In this document: one piece after another, positions 1 through 11,292 of the stretch
Position numbering within the stretch: the first letter of the stretch is position 1
How the letters are laid out: each line of letters begins with the position of its first letter
NCBI RefSeq assembly: GCF_003627815.1
Contig: NZ_CP032698.1
Location: 5,208,001 to 5,272,000, forward strand
Origin: Streptomyces hundungensis
Lineage (GTDB): Bacteria; Actinomycetota; Actinomycetes; Streptomycetales; Streptomycetaceae
DNA length: 64,000 nucleotides
Direction of reading: 5' to 3'
Made by a program: the position numbers and the translations under genes
Notes under the pieces: generated by a model
Database searches by the model: none
The model's input: only the letters and a program-made list of their open reading frames with translations
What the model was told of the DNA's origin: nothing

Positions 1-3501
<3,501 letters not shown>

Positions 3502-3589
3502 AGTTGCTCGCGTCCACTGTGTTTGTTCTGAAGCAATGAACTCCCGCATGCCCTGTTGGGTGTGTGCCGGTTGAGTTCAACTTCATAGT

Positions 3590-3708
3590 GTTTCGGTGGT
3601 CATAGCGTTAGGGAAACGCCCGGTTACATTCCGAACCCGGAAGCTAAGCCTTTCAGCGCCGATGGTACTTCAGGGGGGACCCTGTGGGAGAGTAGGACGC
3701 CGCCGAAC
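3590..3708 (+). rRNA. 5S rRNA
   Basis: A roughly 119-base gene begins GTTTCGGTGGTCATAGCG and ends GGACGCCGCCGAAC, so the two ends pair into helix I. The internal CCGAACCCGGAAGCTAAGCC loop is present. It lies about 88 bases after 23S, completing the 16S-23S-5S operon. Confidence 0.95.
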
Positions 3709-3720
3709 AAATTTTAGGGG

Positions 3721-3769
3721 AAAGCCCCGCACCAGACCGTAGAAATACGGTCACGGTGCGGGGCTTTTT
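3721..3769 (+). terminator. rrn operon terminator
   Basis: Arms AAAGCCCCGCACC (3721-3733) and GGTGCGGGGCTTT (3755-3767) pair perfectly and run into a T tract. A second hairpin (GACCGTA/TACGGTC, 3735-3752) nests inside the loop, giving a long cruciform-like rho-independent terminator directly after 5S. Confidence 0.93.
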
Positions 3770-3807
3770 CGCGTTCACGGCGGGTAATTTGTCAAGCGTT
3801 GCTTTTT

Positions 3808-3841
3808 GAGGAGGGGGCGGGGAAAGCCCCGCCCCCTCCTC
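3808..3841. terminator. G-rich hairpin between rrn and the DUF58 operon
   Basis: A perfect 15-bp inverted repeat (3808-3822 with 3827-3841, loop AAAG) lies 14 bases beyond the stop of the minus-strand DUF58 gene. It has no T tract on the minus side, so it may be a GC-only terminator common in actinomycetes. It probably insulates the operon from the converging rrn transcript. Confidence 0.6.
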
Positions 3842-3855
3842 CGTCTTCTCGCGTG

Positions 3856-5166
3856 CTACAGGCGGCCCGCCGCTTTCAGGTCGAGGTAGGCGTCGGCCAG
3901 AGCGGGGGCCAGTTCGTCGGGGGTGGCGTCGACCACGGTGACGCCGTGGCGCCTCAGTTTGTCGGCCGTGCGGCGGCGCTGTTCCTGTGTTTGGGCGGCT
4001 GCTGCGGACGCGTACACCGCCTCGACGTCCCCGCGCGCGGCCGCCATGTGCTTGATGTACGGATCGGCCACCGCTGCCACCAGGACCGTATGACGCTGGG
4101 TGAGTTGGGGCAGTACGGGGAGCAGGCCCTCCTCGACCGCCGCGGTGTCCAGGCTGGTGAGCAGGACGATGAGGGAGCGGCGGGGTGCGTGGGTGAGGGC
4201 CGCTGCGCTGAGGCCGCGGGCGTCGGTTTCGATCAGGGACGCTTCGAGCGGGGCCATCGCGTTGACCAGCGCGGGCAGCAGCTCGCCTGCGGCTCGTCCC
4301 TGGACCCGGGCGCGTACGCGTCGGTCGTAGGCGAGGAGGTCGACCCGGTCGCCGGCTCGGGAGGCGAGGGCGGCGAGGAGGAGTCCGGCGTCCATGGCAG
4401 CGTCGAGACGGGGTACGTCACCGACGCGGCCGGCTGCGGTTCGGCCGGTGTCGAGGACGATGAGGACATGGCGGTCGCGTTCCGGTCGCCAGGTGCGTAC
4501 GGCGACGTTGTTGTTGCGGGCGGTGGCCCGCCAGTCGATGGAGCGGGTGTCGTCGCCGGGAACGTACTCGCGGAGGCTGTCGAATTCGGTGCCTTCGCCG
4601 CGGGTCAACACACTGGTGCGGCCGTCGAGTTCGCGGAGCCGGGCCAGGCGGGACGGCAGGTGCTTGCGGCTGGTGAACGGCGGTAGGACGCGTACCGACC
4701 AGGGGACCTGATGGCTGCCCTGGCGGGCGGCCAGGCCGAGGGGGCCGTACGAGCGGACCGTGACGCGGTCCGCCTGGCGGTCGCCCCGGCGTGTTGGACG
4801 CAGGGGTGTGGTCAAGCGGCTGCGTTCGCCGGCCGGGACCGTCAACGGGTGCCGGGAGGCGGCCTGTTCGGCTTCGGACGACCAGCTGCTGGGGGGCCAG
4901 GCGTCTCTGAGCTGGGCGCGGAGGCGCCGGTTCGACGGGTTGGTGACGGTGAGGGACACCGTGGCCGCGTCACCCAGTCGAACGGATGTATCACCACTTC
5001 GGGTGAACTGGAGCTTTCGCACTGGCGCGGCGCAGGCGTAGTCGCACAGAATTGCGAGTGCAAGGGGAGCATTGACCGCGAGCATCCCGGTCCAGCCCGG
5101 GGCGAAGACACCGACCGGGAGGGAACCGATGGCGGCCAGGAGTGCGGAGCGTCCGGTGAGGGCCAT
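3856..5166 (-). CDS. DUF58 domain membrane protein
   Basis: A 436-residue protein with two hydrophobic segments in the first 45 residues, a beta-rich middle region, and a C-terminal half with the DUF58 signature around residues 205-230 (EYVPGDDTRSIDWRATARNN). The later segment HVLIVLDTGRT is a degenerate von Willebrand A/MIDAS-like strand. DUF58 proteins accompany MoxR ATPases, which are thought to act as chaperones inserting metal cofactors or remodelling membrane complexes. Here it follows moxR by 9 bp, the classical order. The molecular role of the module in Streptomyces is not established. Confidence 0.9.
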   Translation of the reverse strand: MALTGRSALLAAIGSLPVGVFAPGWTGMLAVNAPLALAILCDYACAAPVRKLQFTRSGDTSVRLGDAATVSLTVTNPSNRRLRAQLRDAWPPSSWSSEAEQAASRHPLTVPAGERSRLTTPLRPTRRGDRQADRVTVRSYGPLGLAARQGSHQVPWSVRVLPPFTSRKHLPSRLARLRELDGRTSVLTRGEGTEFDSLREYVPGDDTRSIDWRATARNNNVAVRTWRPERDRHVLIVLDTGRTAAGRVGDVPRLDAAMDAGLLLAALASRAGDRVDLLAYDRRVRARVQGRAAGELLPALVNAMAPLEASLIETDARGLSAAALTHAPRRSLIVLLTSLDTAAVEEGLLPVLPQLTQRHTVLVAAVADPYIKHMAAARGDVEAVYASAAAAQTQEQRRRTADKLRRHGVTVVDATPDELAPALADAYLDLKAAGRL

Positions 5167-5175
5167 GGGGTCGCC

Positions 5176-6159
5176 TCAGCGGGGCACGGGGACGTGGGCG
5201 AGGACGGAAGTGATGACGGAGTCGGCGGTGACGCCCTCCATCTCGGCTTCTGGGCGCAGTTGGACGCGGTGGCGAAGTGTGGGGAGTGCCAGGGCTTTCA
5301 CATCGTCCGGGATGACGTAGTCCCGTCCGGTGAGCCAGGCCCAGGCCCGGGCCGTGGAGAGCAGGGCGGTGGCGCCTCGCGGGGAGACCCCGAGGCTGAG
5401 CGAGGGGGATTCACGCGTGGCACGACAGATATCGACGACATAGCCGGTGATCTCGGGTGAGACCGAGGTCTTGGCGACGGCGGCGCGGGCGGCTTCGAGG
5501 TCTGCCGGGCCGGCCACGGGGCGCAGCCCCGCCCCCTTCAAGTCGCGGGGGTTGAAGCCGATCGCGTGCCGGGCCAGGACGTCCATCTCGTCCTGGCGGG
5601 AGGGCAGCGGGACCGTCAACTTCAGCAGGAAGCGGTCCAGTTGGGCCTCGGGCAGAGGGTACGTGCCCTCGTACTCGACCGGGTTCTGGGTGGCGGCCAC
5701 CAGGAACGGGTCGGGCAGGAGACGCGGCGTGCCGTCCACCGTGACCTGACGCTCCTCCATGGCTTCGAGCAGGGACGACTGGGTCTTCGGCGGGGTCCGG
5801 TTGATCTCGTCCGCGAGCAGCAGATTGGTGAACACCGGCCCGGGCTGGAAGGAGAACTCCGCCGTACGGGCGTCGTAGATGAGCGAGCCGGTGACGTCGC
5901 TCGGCATCAGATCGGGGGTGAACTGGACGCGCTTCGTGTCGAGTTGGAGGGAGGCGGCCAGGGCCCGCACCAGGAGGGTCTTGGCGACGCCCGGTACGCC
6001 TTCGAGCAGCACATGGCCGCGGCACAGGAGGGCGACAACGAGGCCGGTGACGGCGGAGTCCTGGCCGACGACGGCCTTGGCGATCTCGGCGCGCAGGGCT
6101 TCGAGGGAAGCGCGGGCGTCGTCCGGGGTCGCTGTGGGCTCCGGGGTGCGGTCGCTCAT
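5176..6159 (-). CDS. MoxR-family AAA+ ATPase
   Basis: A 327-residue AAA+ protein. Visible motifs are Walker A GVPGVAKT (around residue 58), Walker B LLADEINR followed by TPPKTQSSLLEAMEE, sensor 1 ATQNP, and the C-terminal lid with SLGVSPRGA. Length and motifs fit the MRP subfamily of MoxR proteins. Its ATG overlaps the stop of the DUF4350 gene by ATGA, so translation is coupled, and the DUF58 gene follows. It probably works with the DUF58 partner on an envelope or secreted complex (inference). Confidence 0.94.
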   Translation of the reverse strand: MSDRTPEPTATPDDARASLEALRAEIAKAVVGQDSAVTGLVVALLCRGHVLLEGVPGVAKTLLVRALAASLQLDTKRVQFTPDLMPSDVTGSLIYDARTAEFSFQPGPVFTNLLLADEINRTPPKTQSSLLEAMEERQVTVDGTPRLLPDPFLVAATQNPVEYEGTYPLPEAQLDRFLLKLTVPLPSRQDEMDVLARHAIGFNPRDLKGAGLRPVAGPADLEAARAAVAKTSVSPEITGYVVDICRATRESPSLSLGVSPRGATALLSTARAWAWLTGRDYVIPDDVKALALPTLRHRVQLRPEAEMEGVTADSVITSVLAHVPVPR

Positions 6160-7343
6160 GAAGTGCGTACCTCTCTTTCGAGGGCGTCCAGTTCGTCCGC
6201 GAGGCGGACAAGTGCGGCGTCGTCGGCCGGGGTTGGGCCGAAGAGCAGGGAAAGGGGGTCACGGCCGGTCGCGGGGATCCGGGTGGAGACGGCCGGGATG
6301 AGAACGTCGGGGGAGTGCGCTGCCGAGGCGGCGACGCCGAGGAGGGGAGCCAGGCGGGTGCGGCTGGCGGAGCGCAGGGTTTGGGCCGCGCGGTCGCGGG
6401 CGTTGGCCTTGCGGTAGAGGCGGGCGCGGCCTTCGGTCGCCTCGGAGGCGCGGACGGCGACCGGGAGTCGCTCGGTGACGAGCGGGCCGAGTCGGCGGGC
6501 CCGCCAGATCGCGGCCAGTGCGGCGGCGAGGGCGAGTTGGAGGGTGGCCCAGAGCCATCCGGACGGGATCAGGTCGAAGAACGAGCGTGTGCCGCCGTCG
6601 GTGGCCGAAGCGTCACCCAGGGAGGGGAGGTACCAGACCAGATGGGGGCGAGTGCCGAGCAGGTGCAGGGCGAGGGAGGCGTTGCCCTCCTCGTCGAGGT
6701 GGTCATTGACGAGAAGGTCCGGGGCGCCGAGCAGGACGGTGTCGCCCTGGCCGGGGCCGGGGATGCGGAGCACGGTGGGGAGGCCGGCGGCCGGGTAGCA
6801 GCCGTCGCTGCGCTCGTCGGGGGCCGAGTAGCGGACGCCTCCGGTGCTCGCGCGGCCCGCCTTGGTCGCGGCGGGCTGGGTGCAGCCGGGGTCGCGCGGC
6901 TTGACGGAGGCGGGGCCCTCGGCGTGTACGTCAGGGGCGAGGACGCCGAGCGACGGCGCGGTGGGGGCGATGAGGATCGTACGGCCACCGGATTCGGCGG
7001 TGGCGGCGCGGAGTTGGCGCTGCTGGCCCTCGGTCAGGAGGTCGGGGACCGTGATCAGGAGGGTGGTGTCGGGGCCGGCGGCGGCCGTCGCCTCGTCGAG
7101 GGTGGTGACCACGCGGGTGGACACGCCCTGGGAGGTGAGGAGCTGAGCGACGGCCCGGGTGCCGTTCTGGTCCGCGGAGCGCGGATCGAGGCCGCCGTGC
7201 TGGGAGTTGGTGGTGTGCAGTGCGGCGATGGCGATGCCGGCGGCTATGAGGATGACGAGAGCGAGGACGAGTCCGCGGGTGCGGGTCCACACCTGGCGGG
7301 CGGTGGCCGAGGTGGAGGTGGGGGCGGCCGTCGTGGCGGTCAT
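6156..7343 (-). CDS. DUF4350 domain membrane protein
   Basis: A 395-residue protein starting MTATTAAPTSTS. I choose this ATG because it overlaps the upstream DUF4129 stop by ATGA; an upstream extension in the same frame would run through the DUF4129 gene. There is an N-terminal transmembrane helix (about residues 20-42), a periplasmic-type domain with the DUF4350 hallmark SADQNGTRAVAQLL and Rossmann-like VTTLDEATAAAGPDTTLLITVPDLL, then a second membrane helix around residue 270 and a cytoplasmic tail. This family usually lies between DUF4129 and MoxR genes in actinomycetes. Function unknown. Confidence 0.88.
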   Translation of the reverse strand: MTATTAAPTSTSATARQVWTRTRGLVLALVILIAAGIAIAALHTTNSQHGGLDPRSADQNGTRAVAQLLTSQGVSTRVVTTLDEATAAAGPDTTLLITVPDLLTEGQQRQLRAATAESGGRTILIAPTAPSLGVLAPDVHAEGPASVKPRDPGCTQPAATKAGRASTGGVRYSAPDERSDGCYPAAGLPTVLRIPGPGQGDTVLLGAPDLLVNDHLDEEGNASLALHLLGTRPHLVWYLPSLGDASATDGGTRSFFDLIPSGWLWATLQLALAAALAAIWRARRLGPLVTERLPVAVRASEATEGRARLYRKANARDRAAQTLRSASRTRLAPLLGVAASAAHSPDVLIPAVSTRIPATGRDPLSLLFGPTPADDAALVRLADELDALEREVRTS

Positions 7344-8029
7344 GCGGTGGCCCCTTGGGGTGCGTCGCTCAGCGCGGGCTTCGCGGCGTCGAGGTCCCGG
7401 TCGAGGTCGCGCAGCCGTATGTATGTCGCCTCGTCGGCGGTGCGGCCGCCGTATGTGACGTCGTCGAACGCCCGGGCTGCGGCGCGGAGTCGGACGGCAT
7501 GGCCGGGCAGCGGGCGGCCCGCTTCGGCGGCGGCCTCGTCGGCGGTCCGGCCGGGGCGGGGATCGAGGAGGGCGCGTTCTTCGAGTGCGCGGACGATGGC
7601 GCGCATCCGCTCCTGGACGGCCGCGTTCCAGCGGAAGGCGTTGGCATGTGCCTCGGCCGCGGCGCGGTGCTCCGCGGCGCTGCGCGGGCGGTCGTCGAAG
7701 ACGGTGCCGCCCGAGGAGATGGCCCGCTGCGGGGTGCCGAGCCGCCACCACAGGGCGGCGACCAGGCCGATGACGAAGACGGCGAGCACGATCAGGCCGA
7801 GCGGACCGCCCGGGGTGGCCCCGGACGCCGAGTCGAAGAGCGATCCGATCCAGTCCCAGAACTTGTCGAGGGCACGCTGGAGGAGACTCGGGTCGTGCTG
7901 GTGGTACGCCGGGTCGGACAGTTCGCGCTGGGCCGCCTCGCGTGCCCGATCGCGTCCGATGTCCACCGGAGGCGTGCCGGAAGCGCCGGTCAGTACTCGT
8001 GCCGTGATGAACCCCCCCGCTCCTGACAC
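7340..8029 (-). CDS. DUF4129 domain membrane protein
   Basis: A 229-residue protein with one clear membrane helix (about residues 78-97, LGLIVLAVFVIGLVAALWW). The cytoplasmic C-terminal DUF4129 helix bundle follows, seen as RAIVRALEERALLDPRPGRTADE and a paired helix ending FDDVTYGGRTADEATYIRLRDLD. DUF4129 domains accompany MoxR/DUF58 modules and some transglutaminase-like membrane proteins. It starts the tightly coupled DUF4129-DUF4350-MoxR-DUF58 run and lies 4 bp after the upstream membrane-protein gene. Role unknown. Confidence 0.88.
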   Translation of the reverse strand: MSGAGGFITARVLTGASGTPPVDIGRDRAREAAQRELSDPAYHQHDPSLLQRALDKFWDWIGSLFDSASGATPGGPLGLIVLAVFVIGLVAALWWRLGTPQRAISSGGTVFDDRPRSAAEHRAAAEAHANAFRWNAAVQERMRAIVRALEERALLDPRPGRTADEAAAEAGRPLPGHAVRLRAAARAFDDVTYGGRTADEATYIRLRDLDRDLDAAKPALSDAPQGATA

Positions 8030-8033
8030 TGCA

Positions 8034-9284
8034 TCAGCTCCCGGGTGTTTCGTAGCCGGGAATGCCTGCGGCGCGCGCCAGTTCCATGTCGAGGGCCTCG
8101 CGGCGGATCCGCTGGTCGATGTAGAGCAGGACGCTGACGCCGGCCACGATGGGGTAGGTGATCGCGGACCCGATCACGGCTCCCACGCCGGAGATGATCA
8201 GGTAGGGCCAGCTGAAATCGGGGGTGTTTCCGTCGAGGAGGCTGCGAAGGGAGTTGCTGTCCGCCGCGGCCGCACCGAAGGTGAACGGCATCATGATGAT
8301 CATCGAGACGATGGAGACCAGGACGGACGTCAGCAGGGTGACGCCCAGGATGCGCCACCAGGAGCCGTTGACCAGCTTCGCGGAGCGGCGCAGGGACTGG
8401 ACGATGCTCTGCCGTTCCAGCATCAGGGCCGGGGCGGCGAGGCAGAAGCGGATGTAGAGCCACAGCGCGACCACGGACGTGGCCAGACCGCCGAGCACGG
8501 CCAGCGCGGCGCCGCCGGCCCCGCCGAGGAGCGCCCCGGGCAGCACGCCGATGGCGATGATTCCGCCGCACATGACGAACACGAGGGCCAGCAGACCGAG
8601 CAGGCTCAGCAGCCGGGGGCGGGCCTCGGCCCAGGCGTCGCCCAGGGACACCGGCCGGCCGAGCACGGAGCGGCTGACCACGATGGTCAGCACGGCCGTC
8701 GTGAACAGCGTGGCGAACTGACCGATGATCAGGGGCGGAACGAGGTCGACCAGGCCGGACAGCATGGCGTCGAAGGCCTGGCGGACGGATTCGCTGCCGG
8801 TGGCGTCCGGGTCGAACGCGGTCGGCGTCGGCAGGATGAAGCGGGTGGCCAGGATCTGGGCGATCTGGGAGACCACGGCGACGACCAGGGTGAGGCCGAG
8901 AACCGTCCGCCAGTGGGCGCGGGCGCTGGAGACCGCGCCGTCGAGGATCTCGCCGACGCCCAGGGGACGCAGCGGGATGACGCCCGGCTTGGCGGCGGGC
9001 GGACGGCCGTAGTTCTGGTTCCAGTTGCCGCCCGGCGGCTGCGTCGGCACCTGTCCCCAGCCCGGGCCCTGCGGCGGTGTGCCCCAGCCCTGGCCCTGGC
9101 CCTGCTGCGGGGACGACGGGTCGGCGCCCGGCGAGGACCACTGGGCGGCCGGGGGCTGCTCCTGCGACCACTTGGAGGCGGCGCGGGCCCGGTCGTCCGA
9201 GGGCTCCGGTGTCGCGGGCGTGCCGGAGTGGTCACCGTCGGAGGGGGCCGATCCGGGCGAGGCCCAGCCCGGGGAGTCATTCAC
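8034..9284 (-). CDS. multi-pass membrane protein, GDPD-membrane-domain type
   Basis: A 416-residue protein read from a GTG at 9284 (VNDSPGWASPG), which follows an AGGTGG ribosome site; further upstream residues look non-coding. The first 110 residues are a disordered Ser/Pro then Gly/Gln-rich tail. About six hydrophobic helices follow, with long amphipathic stretches as in the glycerophosphodiester-phosphodiesterase membrane domain family. No catalytic domain is attached. It heads the DUF4129-MoxR operon, so it may be the membrane platform of that module (inference). Confidence 0.8.
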   Translation of the reverse strand: MNDSPGWASPGSAPSDGDHSGTPATPEPSDDRARAASKWSQEQPPAAQWSSPGADPSSPQQGQGQGWGTPPQGPGWGQVPTQPPGGNWNQNYGRPPAAKPGVIPLRPLGVGEILDGAVSSARAHWRTVLGLTLVVAVVSQIAQILATRFILPTPTAFDPDATGSESVRQAFDAMLSGLVDLVPPLIIGQFATLFTTAVLTIVVSRSVLGRPVSLGDAWAEARPRLLSLLGLLALVFVMCGGIIAIGVLPGALLGGAGGAALAVLGGLATSVVALWLYIRFCLAAPALMLERQSIVQSLRRSAKLVNGSWWRILGVTLLTSVLVSIVSMIIMMPFTFGAAAADSNSLRSLLDGNTPDFSWPYLIISGVGAVIGSAITYPIVAGVSVLLYIDQRIRREALDMELARAAGIPGYETPGS

Positions 9285-9448
9285 GGTCGTCCACCTCGTG
9301 GCTTGGTCGCGGAACCGGCTGCGCACGCCGGTTGCTTCGGGTTGGCTGCCATGGTGTCACGTGGATCCCGGCCAGTGACCGGCCCCCGTACCCCCCGTAT
9401 CCCGCTGGCACCTTCTTTTGTCGGCTGCTTACGGGGCAGACTGGGCGG
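9285..9448. promoter_or_regulatory. divergent promoter region, membrane-protein operon / mtnA
   Basis: This 164-base gap separates divergently read genes, so promoters for both the minus-strand MoxR operon and mtnA are expected here. I see no convincing -10/-35 pair or repeat; only gene orientation supports the call. Confidence 0.4.
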
Positions 9449-10597
9449 ATGGCTGATCAGGACGTGCGAACCACCATGGGGCCCGGCCCCTCGGGAATAC
9501 CGTCGCTGCGCTGGGACGAGCCACCGGAGGGGCCCGTGCTGGTCCTGCTGGACCAGACCCGGCTGCCCGCAGAGGAAGTCGAGCTGGTCTGCACGGATGT
9601 GCCGGGGCTGGTGCTGGCCATCCAGAAGCTGGCGGTACGCGGCGCCCCGCTGCTCGGCATCGCCGGGGCCTACGGGGTGGCGCTGGCCGCGGCCCGCGGC
9701 TACGACGTGGATGAGGCGGCGGCGCTGCTCGCGGGGGCACGGCCCACCGCGGTCAACCTGGGGTACGGGGTGCGGCTGGCCGCCGGGGCGTACCGGGCCG
9801 CGGCGGAGAAGGGCGCGGGACCTGCCGAGGCCGGGGCCGCGGCGCTGGGAGCCGCCAAGGCACTGCACCGTGCGGACGCCGAGGCCAGCGCCCGGATGGC
9901 GCGGCATGGGCTCGCGCTCCTCGACGAGCTGCTGCCGGGCGGCAGCCACCGCGTCCTCACCCACTGCAACACCGGCCGACTGGTGTCCGGAGGCGAGGGC
10001 ACCGCCTTCGCGGTCGCGCTGGCCGCGCACCGGGCCGGCCGGTTGCGTCGCCTGTGGGTCGACGAGACGCGGCCGCTGCTCCAGGGCGCGCGGCTGACGG
10101 CGTACGAGGCGGCGGGCAGCGGGATGGCGTACAGCCTGCTGAGCGACAATGCGGCCGGCTCCCTGTTCGCGGCGGGGGAGGTGGACGCCGTCCTCATCGG
10201 CGCCGACCGCATCGCCGCCGACGGCTCGGTGGCGAACAAGGTGGGAAGCTATCCGCTCGCCGTGCTCGCCAAGTACCACCACGTGCCGTTCATCGTGGTC
10301 GCGCCCGTCACCACCGTGGATCTGGAGACCCCGGACGGCGCTTCGATCGAGGTCGAACAGCGGCCCGGCCAAGAGGTGACAGAGTTCACTGCGCCGCAGG
10401 TTCCGGGCAGTGGCTGGGGGTCCGGTTCCGGACACTCCGTGGCCCCGCTGGGGACCCAGGCGTACAACCCCGCCTTCGATGTGACACCGCCGGAACTGGT
10501 CACGGCGATCGTCACGGAGGAGGGTGTGCTGTCCCCGGTGACAGGCGGCGGGCTGAGGGAGCTGTGTGCCAGGTCACGCCAGGTAACGATTAGCTAA
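9449..10597 (+). CDS. mtnA: S-methyl-5-thioribose-1-phosphate isomerase
   Basis: A 382-residue aldose-ketose isomerase of the methionine salvage pathway that converts 5-methylthioribose-1-phosphate to the ribulose form. Family landmarks: AIQKLAVRGAPLLGIAGAYG, RPTAVNLGYG, LTHCNTG with the catalytic Cys around residue 173, DETRPLLQGARLTAYE, the IGADRIAADGSVANKVGSYPLA block with the catalytic Asp, and the C-terminal TPPELVTAIVTEEG. The ATG at 9449 gives a normal family length. It ends only 4 bases before mtrA, so the mtrA promoter probably lies inside mtnA. Confidence 0.95.
   Translation: MADQDVRTTMGPGPSGIPSLRWDEPPEGPVLVLLDQTRLPAEEVELVCTDVPGLVLAIQKLAVRGAPLLGIAGAYGVALAAARGYDVDEAAALLAGARPTAVNLGYGVRLAAGAYRAAAEKGAGPAEAGAAALGAAKALHRADAEASARMARHGLALLDELLPGGSHRVLTHCNTGRLVSGGEGTAFAVALAAHRAGRLRRLWVDETRPLLQGARLTAYEAAGSGMAYSLLSDNAAGSLFAAGEVDAVLIGADRIAADGSVANKVGSYPLAVLAKYHHVPFIVVAPVTTVDLETPDGASIEVEQRPGQEVTEFTAPQVPGSGWGSGSGHSVAPLGTQAYNPAFDVTPPELVTAIVTEEGVLSPVTGGGLRELCARSRQVTIS
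10573..10587 (+). promoter_or_regulatory. candidate MtrA-type direct repeat upstream of mtrA
   Basis: GTCAC (10573-10577) and GTAAC (10583-10587) are five-base repeats in the same orientation, one helical turn apart, 15 bases before the mtrA start. OmpR-family regulators bind such 10-bp-spaced direct repeats, and MtrA sites are of GTnAC type. Autoregulation is an inference; the repeat lies inside the end of mtnA. Confidence 0.4.
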
Positions 10598-10601
10598 TGG
10601 G

Positions 10602-11291
10602 ATGATGACGTTTATGAAGGGACGCGTCCTTGTCGTCGACGACGACACCGCACTGGCCGAGATGCTCGGCATTGTGTTGCGTGGAGAAGGTTTTGAGCCG
10701 TCGTTCGTAGCGGATGGCGACAAGGCACTGGCGGCATTCCGTGACGCCAAGCCCGACCTGGTGCTGCTCGATCTCATGCTGCCCGGACGGGACGGCATCG
10801 AGGTGTGCAGGCTGATCAGGGCCGAGTCGGGTGTGCCGATCGTCATGCTCACCGCCAAGAGCGACACCGTGGATGTGGTGGTCGGCCTGGAATCAGGGGC
10901 CGACGACTACATCGTGAAGCCGTTCAAGCCGAAGGAGCTGGTCGCCCGGATCCGGGCCCGGCTGCGCCGGTCCGAGGAGCCGGCACCGGAGCAGCTCGCC
11001 ATCGGCGATCTGGTCATCGACGTGGCCGGTCACTCGGTGAAGCGGGACGGGCAGTCGATCGCACTGACCCCACTCGAGTTCGACCTGCTGGTCGCGCTCG
11101 CCCGAAAGCCGTGGCAGGTGTTCACTCGAGAAGTACTCCTCGAACAGGTCTGGGGCTACCGTCACGCGGCGGACACCCGCCTGGTCAATGTGCATGTCCA
11201 GCGGCTCCGCTCGAAGGTCGAGAAGGACCCCGAGCGGCCGGAGATCGTGGTGACCGTCCGCGGGGTCGGTTACAAGGCAGGACCGAGCTGA
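10602..11291 (+). CDS. mtrA: MtrA response regulator (OmpR family)
   Basis: A 229-residue two-component regulator. The receiver has acidic pair DDD at residues 13-15, phospho-acceptor Asp in LLDLMLPG (near 56), conserved Thr in MLTAKS and Lys in VKPFKPKEL. A winged-helix effector domain follows, with LTPLEFDLLVALARKPWQVFTREVLLE in short stretches and the final VRGVGYKAGPS. The sequence is essentially that of Streptomyces MtrA, which represses development and antibiotic genes during vegetative growth. Two ATGs at 10602 and 10605 are possible starts. mtrB follows one base later. Confidence 0.97.
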   Translation: MMTFMKGRVLVVDDDTALAEMLGIVLRGEGFEPSFVADGDKALAAFRDAKPDLVLLDLMLPGRDGIEVCRLIRAESGVPIVMLTAKSDTVDVVVGLESGADDYIVKPFKPKELVARIRARLRRSEEPAPEQLAIGDLVIDVAGHSVKRDGQSIALTPLEFDLLVALARKPWQVFTREVLLEQVWGYRHAADTRLVNVHVQRLRSKVEKDPERPEIVVTVRGVGYKAGPS

Positions 11292-11292
11292 G

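Noticed and set aside
6315..10097. Plus-strand open frame of 1260 aa over the MoxR operon
   Set aside because: Crosses four recognised minus-strand genes and shows only Gly/Arg/Ala-rich composition.
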